From the NCBI GenBank assembly GCA_021234155.1, contig JAJEKV010000045.1, positions 6,929,105 to 6,993,104 of the forward strand: a stretch of DNA of 64,000 nt, written 5' to 3'. How positions within the stretch are numbered: the first letter of the stretch is position 1; each line of letters opens with the position of its first letter. Shown here piece by piece: positions 35,974-47,542 of this stretch. The translations under genes and the position numbers were made by a program. This DNA is from Isoetes taiwanensis (Eukaryota; Streptophyta; Lycopodiopsida; Isoetales; Isoetaceae). The notes under the pieces were generated by a model. That model did no database searches. It had not been told where the DNA came from and was given only the letters and a program-made list of their open reading frames with translations.

Positions 35974-37060
35974 AAAGGGATTACTCAATCAGGGTTCGAA
36001 ATTAGAAACTCCCTCTACTAGTGAAAATGCCTCCTAATATTTAAGAGTACCTGATTATAATTTTTCCAACCAGCAAATCTTGTAACTAGTTAAAACTATC
36101 CTTAAACCAAAAAATTAGACCACAATACGAACAAAGTAACAAAAGTCTAAAATGTATTACAAAATGGCATAGCAAAGTTATTACAATCCACGAAAATTTC
36201 CTTTCAAAAAGTCCACGAAGCTAAATAGCGACTTGGCTATCCACATTAGATAATACAACCACGATTCTCAGCCTTATTTTCCACTCTTCTATGCTTTATG
36301 TGAAGTCAAAGTCTCTTGCACGAGGAGGCCCATTTACAACAATAGAGAGACATGTGCTTAAACTGCAATCACCTAGTAATGATTGCTATCTACTTTTTAC
36401 ACTAGTTCTATGGCTAAAAATACTCTCGCAAAGTGCATTACTTTCACATTAAACTGAACCAATTTGAAGTAGGATCAAGATATTTCTGTAACGCATTTCA
36501 TTTGCTGGACTTGAAGCAATTATTGAACACACTTCATCCAAATTCTTATCCAATTAGATGAAGCATGAAGTTTGTAATCAGAATACTCACGTCTCAAATC
36601 ATCTCCATTGATTAAAGGTGTCGTCATTTCTGCCAGTCATTTCACCTTCTTTGGCATACACACAGACACTTATATTTCAGTTGAATATTTCGTGAATGGA
36701 CTCATAGGCTACTATCCAAGATTCGCTCCAAGTAATAGAATCTCGCAGTTAGAAAGGAAAAATACAAGGATATGCATTAATAAATCGAAAGAAACATGCA
36801 AGGAGATGGATTTGAACAAAGAGATCAGAAAATTTAAAACGTAAAACAACTAAACTAAGTTAGAATCTTACTGTAGTTCTGTTTCCAGTGCCACCAACAA
36901 CATGAATTGCCCCAAAACATAGCCCACTCCAAGTTTTTCTGCTCTCTCTCTCTATTTTTTATTCTAGTCTAAGTATTTGGTTGCTTCAGTGAGTCTAATG
37001 GCTACAATGACCAGAATCAAAAGCAGAGACAAAGAGAAGAGGAAATCCGCGCCATTTTGC
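35974..37060 (-). repeat. 'Gene X' 5' block, copy 1
   Basis: Repeated at 61850-62893 and from 63563 to the window end. On the minus strand a short exon begins with ATG at 36627 (MTTPLINGDDLRREYSDYKL), preceded by a CAG splice-acceptor-like site and an upstream exon-like stretch ending near 36890 (ACAGAACTACA before GTAAG). In this copy the frame shifts after about 28 codons; in copy 2 it continues for 60. The protein family was not recognised. Other small frames here are not conserved between the copies. Confidence 0.45.
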
Positions 37061-37760
37061 TGCCATCCTTAAATGCTTGCCTTAGAAGTTGGACGGAAGA
37101 TGAAATCGAAGCTTGCTGCCTGTGTTCTGTCTGTAACTTCGAGTTAAAGAGGAGCGGCGAAACGAAAATGGGTGGCTCCTTTTCCTTACCCTGAAAATGA
37201 GAAAACCTAACCTAACTAAAGCAAAGGAAAAAAGGAATGGCTAACCCTGAGTCTTACCTAAACCCTAACGAATCAAAAATAAAAAAATGCCTATTGGAGG
37301 GGATGTTAACAATTGGTTAGCTGGCCCCCTTTTTTTTTTCTTAGGAAGCGGGTTTCGATAAAATAAAAATTTGTTGGAATTTTTTTATTTTGACCGAAAA
37401 TTTCAGGGACGAACCTCCCCAATTTTGAACCTTGCTCAACTACTGATTTGCAATGATATATGCCCAGCATGTGGCAAAAGGCCTTGGACCCTTTTAGGCC
37501 ATAATACGATTGCATATTAAACGAGAACAAATCATCTAAATCGCAGCAAAAGGAATATTCCTTAAAGATTCACTTTTTTCTTTTCAAAAGAAGAGCTAAA
37601 TTGAGGGGTTAAAAAAAAGGGACATGAAACCTATTTTTTTGCCCCCCCCCCCCAAAAAAAAAAAAAAATAGCTATTTTTTTGTGCGAACAGAGAATTGAT
37701 CGTACCAAAGTGACACTTTTGCAAACCAATTAGAATTTTCCCCAAGCATGTTTTAAAGAG
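37060..37760. other. Unassigned segment with a homopolymer run
   Basis: Nothing coding is recognised. It includes two short CCTAA-rich words (37205 and 37258) and a C-run next to an A-run at 37642-37669. It separates the gene X block from the LINE. Confidence 0.4.
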
Positions 37761-40512
37761 AACTCCTCGCTTTAAAAGAACACGCCAAGGTGTCGCAGCC
37801 GTGGTCAAAGCGGGTTTGGCGTGGTTGAAGCAATCCCGACACTTGCTCTAAAAGTCTTTTTCGAAAGCAGCCCGCCGTGAAGAAGTATCGTGAGCCATGG
37901 TCGACATAGTTACACCCCTGGGAGTGTTGTTGCAAAGAATCGATGCTATCAAGGCCTTTGTAGCAACAAGACTATGAAAGATTTTTTCAAGGAGAGCCCG
38001 CTTCCCTCACGAGTGTTTTTCGGATCTGGTCTTGGCCAAGGTATCGCCAAGAATCTCAGCCCTTCAAAGGCAGAGCTTAGAGGAGCCGTTGTGAGGCCGG
38101 GGAGTTGGAGGGGCGATGCTCACCTTTGTTGGCTCGGAATAAGTGTCATGGGTTGGACGGAATACTAGTGGAGTTTTTTCAGCAGTACTGGGAGTGGGTG
38201 GGGAACTCAGTGGTGCAGGTGTATGTGGATCTTTTGGGGAATAACTCCATGCATCCTCTACTGAATACAGGTTGTATTTCACTTATACCCAAATGTAAGC
38301 ATCCTAAAACCATCAATGACCGGAGGCCTATTACTCATTTATGCAGTGTGTATAAAATCATTGCTAAGGCTTCGGCGGAGAGGCTTAAGCCAGTACTAGT
38401 TCACGCCATTAGCGCAGAGCAGTCTGGTTTTCTCACTCAGCGGAATATTCTTCATAATGTGGCTGCTGCTTTTGAGGGAGTGCATTGGGCTCGTAGGATG
38501 AGGCAGCCCCTTGTTTTTCTTAAAATTTGGACTTTGCCAAGGCTTATGGCGGTGTCACCGGCGGTTCTTGGTAGATATGATGCATGCCTTTGGGTGTTTA
38601 CCTAGTTTGAAACGGTTATGAAGTCTGCGATGTCTACTAGGGCTTACGGTGTGGTGTCGTGGGTGAGACCTCTTCAATCTTCTCTGTGGGCCGAGGCATT
38701 AGACAGGGATGTCCGTTGGCCCCCTTTCTATTCACTATAGTGGTAGAAGCTCTCTCGCAGCTTTTTCAGATGGCAGTTGCTGACAATGTGGTGCAAGGTC
38801 TCCGCATGGATGATGGGTCGCAACATGTTTGCAGTCCAATCTCCAGGCAGCCAAGGATATTTTGGATGCCTTTTCTTTAGCTTTGGGGTGCTTGCTTAAC
38901 TGGTCGAAGTGCTCGGCCATGTGGGTACTGGAGGAACCTCCTCCTGCGTGGTTGAGTCAGTTTCCCTGGGCTCTTACACCGCCACACACAGCTGCCAAAC
39001 TGTTAGGCATACCATTTGGCTTGGACATTAATGCTAGGGCAATTTGGGCGGAGACATTATAGAATCTTAAGCAGCATCTGAACTGGTGGAGGGGAAGTAA
39101 ACTCACCATGGCTGGTAGGATTCTGGTAGCCAAGTCAGTGCTCTGTAGCACTCATGTTTACGCAGCCTCCTGCATACTTGCGCCAGAAAGTGTGGCTAAG
39201 GAGTTGGATGACACCATTCGCAATTTTGTTTGGGGAGGAAATGAGGAGGGGGCTACAGTGAAAGTCGCATGGTGGAAGCGTGTGCGTCCCAGAAAGGTAG
39301 GGGGCTTGGGTATGCTTGATGTGTCGTTGCACACGAAGGTTCTGGTGTCGAAATTCATCTGGCAGTTGTTGCAGGAGCAACAATCCCCAGGTTTGGCTCT
39401 GTTGGCACAGTCGCTTCGCCACTCTATTGTGTTTAGGAAGCCAGCAATTCCGGCACAGTTGCCGTGGGCTCTGTTTGAGGATTTGCGACCATTCCCTCAT
39501 GCTTCACCTATTCTTAAGGGTCTTCTGAAGGCCTGGAAGGTGGTCAAGGTTCTCTTTTCCTTGGACCCTAGCAAGTGTATGGTAGCCTCATCGCCCTTTC
39601 TCTGGGTACCCTTGGATTCTGCATCTCCCTTGGCCTCTTTCCTACACCCAGGTACTCACCGCCGATGGATAACTGCAGGGGTAACATCCATCCGTGACTG
39701 GTATTGGGAGGGTCATCTAGCGCCGTGGGAGTTTTTTAGGGAACGATTTGGCCTTCGGTGGTGGGACATACGAACTTGGGCCAGAATTGCTAATGCTATT
39801 CCATTGCAATTGTCTTCTCAAATCAATTGTGTTTGGAAGTCGCATAGTGGACTTGATGCATCTCAGTTTGTAGCATCGGCTTATGGGCTTCTAGCGCTTC
39901 AGGACACGTTGCCGCCTTCGGATAAGTGGTCGCTTAAGCTTCCAGGGAGTGGGCGTGGAATACATTGCCTCCTCCTAAAATCCGTACCCTTTTGTGGCAG
40001 ATCTTGCACCGTAGCCTCAGGGTGAATGTCCAAGTCCACAGATTCAAGCCTGAGGTAGTGGAAACATGCCCTTTATGTGGGAGGCGTCGAGAGACCATTG
40101 AGCACTGCTTTGTCCTATGCACAGAGGTAGGGGCAGCTTGGTCCTGGGTGAGAGTCGTCTTTGGGTCTTCACTGTGCAGTCAGAAGATTCTCTTGGGAGT
40201 CTTTCCTAGCAGTTGGCCAATGGCCAAGCGGCAGGCGTTTCATTTATGCAGAGCTTGGCTTCTGTGGCTGATTTGGAAAAGACGGAGAGCGAAGGTCTTT
40301 CAGAATGCAGTGCTTAGCCCTTTTCAGTTGGTTCCGATCTTGAGGCATAAGTTGTGGTAGGCTTACCAAGTCTCAAGCTTGTCTGGCACAGTTAAGCGGG
40401 AAATTTGGTCGACATTCCTACAGATTGTGAATCATGATGGGCACTTCATTTCTTAGCACCACACTTATCATTGTACTTGATCGCATTCTAATGGGTTAAT
40501 ATATTCCTATAT

Positions 40513-40546
<34 letters not shown>
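37760..40546 (+). mobile_element. 5'-truncated L1-type LINE, inactive
   Basis: Plus-strand frames give an L1-clade ORF2 broken by several frameshifts. About 38105-38530 encodes GLDGILVEFF, NDRRPITHLCSVYKIIAKA and EQSGFLTQRNILHN (reverse transcriptase blocks 1-2A). 38659-38830 encodes GIRQGCPLAPFLF (block 4). The YADD catalytic block expected next is deleted: the sequence jumps from GLRMDDGSQHVC to AKDILDAFSLALGCLLNWSKC. 39108-40025 encodes LTMAGRILVAKSVL and a long C-terminal region, and 39965-40360 a zf-RVT-like domain with CPLC...EHCFVLC. A 30-base poly(A) tail lies at 40517-40546. The 5' boundary and target-site duplication were not resolved. Confidence 0.85.
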
Positions 40547-40547
<1 letters not shown>

Positions 40548-40584
40548 AACCTTTTAACCGAAAATAGAAGTGAATTATCTAAAA

Positions 40585-41165
40585 TAATGGAGATACTCGC
40601 GAAAAGCGAATTCGAGTAGTAGAACGCATTTTTTATCCTGAATTACACTTTCTACTCCATACTAGCGAAATGAAACAAAAAACAATGATTAGTCGAGTGC
40701 TTTGATCCAAAAATCCAAAAAAATCCAATTTTCCATGTGTCTTGTAAAAAAAAGGATATTGTATTCGAACAAGTAAAACATTTTTTGTATTCTGGAATAC
40801 AGTTGCTATTCCGTAATAGCAAAACGGAAAAAAATATCAACCCCCGATTTGTATTTTGAAATAACTCCTATTCTGGAATAGCGGAAGGAAAAAATAAAAC
40901 AACATAAACTACATTTTTCAGCCCTTAGGGTTGTTTTCAGCTTTCAATGACTTGCGATGTTTTTTGTTTGTTTTGTAGAGATACTAGATGACTTTGAAAA
41001 AGAGGGATACTAAATCATGGTAAAAAAAAAGGAGGGTTGTATTCTTGAATACATTTTGTTGAAACAGATTTTTTTTTTCAAAAAACAGGGATACCGGATC
41101 ACGGTAAAAAAAATGGAAAATGTATTCCGGAATACACTTTGTATTGCAGAATAGGTTTTTTTCTT
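40585..41165. repeat. Array of imperfect GTATTC/GAATAC palindromes
   Basis: At least five hairpin-forming units occur: TGTATTCTGGAATACA (about 40787), CTATTCCGTAATAG (about 40807), CTATTCTGGAATAG (about 40870), TGTATTCTTGAATACA (about 41037), and TGTATTCCGGAATACA (about 41118). They are often paired with a second palindrome reading CTATTCNNNAATAG. Spacing is irregular and the intervening DNA is unrelated. Confidence 0.65.
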
Positions 41166-41299
41166 TCCATAAGGACAGAGACGTGTTTGTTTTGCAAATT
41201 TTGCTCCGACGATCTTTCTGTGGAGACCTCATGCTCCCATTTCAGTGTGGCCATGGCTTTGGCATGGATTTTAGCTAAATAGTAACCTATGGCGCTGGC

Positions 41300-41750
41300 T
41301 ACAAAAAGACACATATATTTTTACATCATGGATTCTGCTTACCATGTCGCCAGGAGTTATCACGACGGATTTTTCAGCATATCACCCAGGAGTTACTCCC
41401 TTAGATATAGCTCCAATCCTGGCGACACCTCTCTGGCGGTTTCAGACTCTGCACTTCTCTGGCGGTTTCACAAATAGTTAGCACTTTATCGTTTGATCTT
41501 TGTCGTTGGATCATCAATCACAAATAGGTAGCCTTTGTTTGATCTACGTAATAAGACTCTAGAGTTACGGTACATTTAACTCCAGGATAGTAGCACTTTG
41601 TCATGATCTTTGTCGTTTGATTGCACTTTCACAAATAGGTAGCACTGATCAAATGATTATCTAAGATGCCATGGCCTGATCAAAGGATTATCTAAGATGC
41701 CATGGCTTTTTTTGCCTAATGAAAGAAATATCTAAGATGCCATGTGTTTT
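41300..41750. repeat. Short interleaved direct repeats
   Basis: TCTCTGGCGGTTTCA occurs at about 41431 and 41455. CACAAATAG(G/T)TAGC occurs at about 41470, 41519 and 41632. ATCTAAGATGCCATG occurs three times at about 41661, 41691 and 41729. There is no gene. Confidence 0.55.
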
Positions 41751-41759
41751 TTTACAAGA

Positions 41760-41950
41760 TGGGCAAGAAGATCATTTGATTCGTAGAGGGCAAGAAGTTC
41801 ATTTTCTTCAAGGTGATCTTCAAGGTTTGCAAGCAGAATTGCTTAAATGGGGGGGGTCCGCTATTGCTTCCAATCATCACTACTCTTTTAAATCAAGCTT
41901 TGCAAGAAGGCTTGCCAGAAACTTGGGCTGTGAGTAAGGTCGTACCAATT
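41760..41950 (+). pseudogene. LINE reverse-transcriptase fragment
   Basis: Reading across one frameshift in the G-run at 41850, the plus strand encodes LQAELLKWGG, then LNQALQEGLPETWAVSKVVP. This is the start of the reverse-transcriptase domain in non-LTR elements (LxxxLNxxLxxGxxPxxWxxAxxxPIxK). It ends at a stop just after YKAE. It is separate from the L1-type LINE upstream and seems to belong to a different lineage. Confidence 0.6.
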
Positions 41951-42044
41951 TACAAAGCGGAGGTGTAGTCCAGAATACACTTTGTCCAGTCTAACACACG
42001 CTTTAAAAAACGTAAAGATGCAAAATAAACACACAATGACGAAC

Positions 42045-43400
42045 TTACTTGTGCAACTTTTTAGACATCTCCTCTAATGTGAACTCCTTGTCCACCACCT
42101 TTTGGAGAAGCCTTTCTAGTAGGTTGAAGTCCGTAAATCCTGTAGCTCTCTCCAGACAGTAATTGTCATTTCTTTTTAAGGACGTCCAAGCATTTCTTTT
42201 TCTCTCAAACTTTTCCCTTGCTCTTCAGTCCCCCCCGCTCAAACATGGTAAAAATTTGATTTTGAAGCTCCCATATCTGCAAATGACCTTCAATTAGTTT
42301 GTAACACGTATTCGCGAATACAAAACGTAGGAATCAGTGGACGTACCCGGCCCTCTCTGAATGCCAACTGAAACCAATTGTCGTGGCTAATAAGTGAGGT
42401 TCTTTTCTTGGCTTCGTCGTACTTAAGGCAACACTCTAGAGCGCATGCTTCTTTAAGCTCTAACGAGTTTATAGGCTTCTTCAGGTCATCACCGTACTTT
42501 TTCTTGAAGATGACGAACTCACTGTGCATGAACCTGATCTTGTCTACAAAACTCATATTGCGCTTGTACTCGTTATCCTTTGTGTGTTGGCCACTATTTT
42601 AGCTTCTTCATCAATAAGTCCACAATAAACTGCGCAGAGAACAGAAAGGTATCTGGAATTGTATTTCTCTTTGTACAATTGTCTTCTTGCCTTGAAGTTA
42701 TAGTTTCCTCCCAAAATATAATGCGTATACGTGTGGGCATTTTCTCTATCGTACCCTTGTGGGTTTGTGTAGTGCGTTCTATTCACAAGCACTACAATGG
42801 GGGCCATGTGAGCGTTAGGAGTGGCATTTCTCTTGCTTCATTCTTTGGGGGCAGCTTCATATAAGTCACCGGCAGATAAGTAACTCCTTGCATAAACATC
42901 AGCCGATTTATCTCTTCCATTCTTTCCCCCATTTTGTCCACCTTTTTTTATTGCCACACCTGGTGCTTTGCTCTAATTGCCTTTTTGGTGTTTTTTATAG
43001 CTTTTTGAATTTCTGCCACAACCAATTCCATTGTCTTCTTCTTCTTCGGTTCCTTAGCCGCGACAGTACCTCTTGGCTTCTTCCGTTTTACAACTTGTTC
43101 TTCGACGAACTCTTCAGAACTTTTTACATCCTCATCTTCAGAAGAACTACCTTCCTCTGATCCAACATCACCCTCCTGCTCCTGCTCTAATTCACTGTAG
43201 GCAAAGTCTTCACTTTGACTCTTTCGAATCCTGTCAATTAGACGCGAAAGCTTTTCCTTGTGTGAGTAGTGAGCCATGTACTTGTGCAAAGGGTCAGGCT
43301 GCACCCTAGACAGTTTGAAATAGGCTTCTTCACGAACAATGAAACCTTGTGACATTTTAAAGGAGATCCTTCCACCTTGTTCGGACTCGTCAGCAGTCTT
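42045..43400 (-). pseudogene. Unidentified spliced gene-like locus (better copy)
   Basis: Minus-strand coding traces run in order. The first exon (about 43400-42948) encodes SQGFIVREEAYFKLSRVQ, a Glu/Ser/Asp-rich acidic stretch (EEGSSSEDEDVKSSEE) and a Lys-rich basic stretch (KEPKKKKT). 42807-42553 encodes VLVNRTHYTNPQGYD and ARRQLYKEKYNSRYLSVLC. After a frameshift, 42600-42346 encodes SFVDKIRFMHSEFVIFKKKY and LKKPINSLELKEACALECCL, ending at a GTACGT donor. A last exon (about 42200-42045) encodes FNLLERLLQKVVDKEFTLEE and ends in GTAAGT. One in-frame stop (42948) and two frameshifts argue against a working gene, though homopolymer errors could explain some. The family was not recognised; the acidic and lysine-rich tracts suggest a nuclear protein. 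Confidence 0.45.
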
Positions 43401-44260
43401 GGAAACGTCCCTTATCTACCCCATGCAATCAAACTCGCGTGCAAGAACCTTATGGTGTTGTACTTTTCTTGTGCCCCTTGTCACGAACCACTGAGTTTGT
43501 GTGCAATCATAAATAGCCGGCTCAGTAGCGGTGTCAATGTTCTTCTGTGGGTGTGGCTTTTTTGTAATCTTGATGGTGCCCCTCGTAGATTTCTGGCTTC
43601 CACCTTGCCTGTAAGAAACTTGTTATCAGATGCACCAAAAAGGAGGACAAATTGTACCATAAAACATATTCCGAATACAAATCACAAAAATGAGATCCTA
43701 AACACGACACAAAAGGCTTTGGTACTACAAAATTTAAAAACTTAACGAAGAAATATACGGCTATTTACGTCAAGGTAAGTTGGTGTGGATTCTTGTTTTT
43801 CAGCCAATAATAGCTTGCCACACAGCAACCATTCTAATCAAGAATGGAAAATTGATGTAGCATTCTTGCTTGACCTGTTACAACCATTACTCTGTTTCGT
43901 TTACCTGTGTGCAGTCGAGGAAGGGGAAACGACGGAATTCCAAGCCACAGCCATAGCTAAAACTCCGGCAGCCATAGCCATAGCCACAGCCGTCGCCATA
44001 GCGGTAGAACTCCAAGCCTGACCACCAAGCCATAGCCGAGCTTACCTGAACTCTATTCAAACTTGAAATCCGTAGAACCGCCGAGCTTACCTGAACCTAA
44101 ACTCCAAGCCATAGCCTACCTGAATTACCACTGTAGCATAGCCATATGCGAAAAACTGAAGAATCAAAGATTTCTCCTTACCTTGACACTGTGAAATGGT
44201 CGAGGTCGTCGATTCCGGCTGTGAAACACCTAAAGAACCCGAGAAAAGACAAACAACATT
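43400..44260. other. 5' side of the unidentified locus, with CCATAGC repeats
   Basis: At 43935-44130 the sequence repeats CCATAGC/GCCATAG words and GCCGAGCTTACCTGAAC. The minus strand would read as Gly/Tyr-rich codons but no full frame is present. The stretch is collinear with 11090-11460. Confidence 0.4.
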
Positions 44261-44269
44261 CCACATAAA

Positions 44270-44450
44270 GCCAAGTTGTATTCTAGAATACACTTTGTCT
44301 TTCTTTGTTGGACTAAAATGTATACCGGAATACACATCTGCAGAACAAGGAAAGCCAAAGTATATTTTGGAATACACTTTGGTTTTACTTGTTAACCGTA
44401 AGTGTATTCTGGAATACACGCAAATCCCAAGTGTATTAGGGAATTGCCCC
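44270..44450. repeat. Array of GTATTC/GAATAC palindromes
   Basis: Four units within 180 bp: TTGTATTCTAGAATACAC (about 44276), TGTATACCGGAATACAC (about 44319), a TATTTTGGAATACAC unit (about 44369), and GTGTATTCTGGAATACAC (about 44402). All can form hairpins. This is the densest part of the family and mirrors the decayed group at 11700-11890. Confidence 0.65.
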
Positions 44451-44499
44451 ACTAGGCATGTGCAGATAGCTGAGTGAAAAACGTGACATTAACACACAA

Positions 44500-46230
44500 G
44501 ATTAAATTTCTCGCATGGGTGATGCAAGAACTCATAGCTTTGTTTGTGGAGTGGAAAGCCTATAACCGGCTAGTGTTTTTGAAGAACTACACCGATAAGA
44601 ACCTATTTATTATTTGATGTCAATTGATTTTGAAAGAAGAAAGTAGTTTCTTGTGACACATCATACACATATCATCATGCATACAACCATATACACGGGA
44701 GGCTAACTATTATGCTTAGATGTAGACAATTGGAATTTTAGCTTTGGATTTCGACTTTTTGGCATGTTTAGAGGTAGTTGTCTAAAATTTTCATTACAAT
44801 GCCAAACATGCCATTGATGATGCTTCTATCCCCATTGAGATTTCAAAGCTTTGCTGTACTCCCACACTCCCTACTCCCTCCCAACTTTGGTTCATTATGA
44901 TAATGACATAAAGATTTGTTGGGTATAAGTTAGACACTTATTAAGTTTGATTTTTGTGAATATATATTTTGTGTTAAGTGGATCTTATACGATAATGACA
45001 TAAAGATTTGTTGGATATAAGTTAGACACTTATTAAGTTTGATTTTTGTGAATATATATATTTCGTGTTAACGGGATCTTATATTAATGGCTCCAAAATG
45101 TGAACTTATATTGTTTGACATGTTGGTTCTATCTACATTGTTGGTTGACCTATTGATAACATGATTCTATATTGGCATTTTAATGCACAATGTCTATACC
45201 CACAATATAAGCTCCTTCTATGAATTATGATAGACTAACTTGTTTTATTGGCAATGTGCATTCCAATATTTGAAATGGCTTTTCCAATGTATATAAATAT
45301 TTAGCATTCATGTAATGTATTAACATCTCTAAATATAATTACCACACTTACGCTTGTAAGTTATTGTTCATATTCCCCGTTACCTCCCGAATAGTTGCAA
45401 TCTTTATTTATACAAAGCAATTCTGTATATGCTAGCTCCAAGTGCATAAAATTGAAGAGTATATGTGTTAAACATTTGAAAGTTCTCTTGTATAGGTGGA
45501 CTACACCTATTACTCTTGGTGGTACAAAGTTGCCCCCTTTAACAATATAGGGACGCCTCTTTTAGTATAGAAAAAGAGATGAGAACCCCTTTGCCATAGT
45601 CGCATGAAATGATAAACCCCTTTTATCATATCAGTATCTGTTTGAATAATATATAAGCTAATACAAGCTCTTCACGTTTACATAATTTGCAAACTAAAAC
45701 ATAACACAACAATTGAGGATCATTTATCCTTGATTTTCTAAGTAGATCTTCAAAAAGTCTTAGGGGAGTTGAGATCAATTACCTAGCTCTCTAGCAATGT
45801 ATACAATGAAGATAAAATGAAAAGAGATGTTTGCACTATGAAAAAAGCACATTATATAGTGCAGGTAGGCACAAAGTATATTTACACGAAAATGCAGAAG
45901 CGTCCAATTAAAATATACTCATTCTATCATTCTATTGAGATAGACAAATCAGTCTTGGGCCATTAGATCAGACACATACAATAATTTTATAAGATAAGAT
46001 TAAGTTGTTTTGGTTCGGGACATGTTATAAGATAAGATATTTTGAAAAAAACATTAATCTTAAAATGAATATGACAAGCTTCATAGCAATAATAATAATT
46101 GAATCAACAATTGGCCAAGCTTTAGGATTGCAACAATTGGCTTTTCCTTCCAAACAATTAATCAACCGGAAAGAAATGAGGATCTTATTCTCAATTTCGA
46201 CAGAGTCCTTTTAAAATCTTTCGACTAGGG
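44500..46230. repeat. 3' flank of the intact dioxygenase (unit 5)
   Basis: Collinear with 12060-14690 and with 1-2560, but lacking the 1.1-kb insertion present in both. Includes a local tandem duplication: the word ATAAAGATTTGTTGG(G/A)TATAA recurs at 44909 and 44999. No gene is seen. Confidence 0.55.
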
Positions 46231-46239
46231 CACTCACTT

Positions 46240-47542
46240 TTAATACACATTCTTTCCTGCAAAGTGTTGGGTATACACTTCATTAATGTAATCCTTGTAC
46301 GGCATTCGGGTATACTTTGACGGGTTCTTTTCATGGATAAGCTCCGGAATGGGAGCAATGTCGATGGTAGGATCAGGAAATGGGCTGACGAAGGAGGCAA
46401 TAGATACGCGATATTTGCTAGGATGCACCATCACGCGGTGAAGAATACTCTTATATTGTCCATTTGTTAGCTTCTGCACGGTCAAATTGACATTAATTAA
46501 AACTCAAGTAAGATTAGAGTTTGTTATATGAAAACTTACTTCAATTTGGTCACCCATGTTCACCACAAATGTACCCTTCTTGGGTAGAATCTCATGCCAT
46601 TGACCGTCTTGCTTTACTTGCAAGCCTCCTACATCATCTTGGGCGAGGAGAGTGACACCGCCACTATCGGTGTGACCATCCATCCCGAGTGCCATGTTTG
46701 GATTAGGGCATGGTGGGTAGTAGTTGGCCCGCATGAGCAAGCATGTTCTTCCGTAAGCATTCTTCATCGCCTGTTCATCCAATCCAAGTCCTTTGGACAT
46801 GAGCTTGAGGAGTTCATTTCCCAAGGATAGCAATCCCTTCACGTAATTGGAACTATGTTCCCTGTAGAAAGATGGTGAGCCCAAGATCTTTCCTTGTGCC
46901 AAATCAAACTTGATTGCTTACCGCAATTGTTGGGGTTTGTCGGGCCACTTGAATGAGTCAACTTCGTTCTCCCCAACCCACATTTGTAGATGGTCGTGCC
47001 ACTCTAGTCGCTTCTCCAAAGATGGTGTCATGCTGGTGCAATAGCGGACAGGGTCAAACAATTGCTTTGTCCACAACTTCATCTTCATCTCATCTGGCAA
47101 CTTAAAGAATTCCAATACACTTTTCATGACATTCTCTATCTCCACCCCATGATTAGCCAACTGAATGATCAAAGCATATATGAGTAATCAATATTAGAAA
47201 AATATATATGTAAAAGCATCCAAAACATACATAGAACATCCCTGAGGTTGAGCAAGCATGGTGGAGGTCATCCATAATAGTGGGACTACTCATATCGACA
47301 ATGGGAATCTCTGCAATCCCAATGGCATCCTCGTGAGGCATTAAGTACTTTGTTGGAACTATATTCATGCCACGCTCTACTAATGCTTTGATCCCTTTAA
47401 ACTCTGAGGCCAAAGGATCATAAGCCTCATCCTCATATTGATCAACATTCATGCCACAATCTACTAATGCTTTGATCCCCTTCAATTCTGAAGCCAACGG
47501 AGACTCAATCTCATATTGATCAACATTGTGCAGACTAGGCAT
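46240..47542 (-). CDS. 2-oxoglutarate/Fe(II)-dependent dioxygenase, intact, four exons
   Basis: Exons on the minus strand are 47542-47231, 47160-46922, 46861-46540 and 46473-46240. Introns of 70, 60 and 66 nt have GT-AG ends (GTATGT/TTCAG, GTAAGC/CTACAG, GTAAGT/GTGCAG). They total 1107 nt, or 368 residues, in frame, a normal length for plant DOXC enzymes. The start is ATG at 47542. Iron ligands H247, D249 (DGHTDSGG) and H303 (SILHRV), plus the 2-oxoglutarate contacts R313 and S315 (YRVSIASF), are all present. RYCTSMTPSLEKRLEWHDHL and the IKALV-RGMN-VP N-terminus resemble the feruloyl-CoA 6'-hydroxylase-like branch, which hydroxylates phenylpropanoid CoA esters in the cytosol; the substrate here is not known. 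Residues 7-32 and 33-60 are a tandem duplication. The divergent NFD4 neighbour is only a remnant. It is the sole intact 2OGD among seven copies or fragments. Confidence 0.9.

Noticed and set aside
43935-44130. CRISPR-like or structured direct-repeat array
   Set aside because: CCATAGC words are short, irregular and without spacers of constant length; this is eukaryotic low-complexity DNA.
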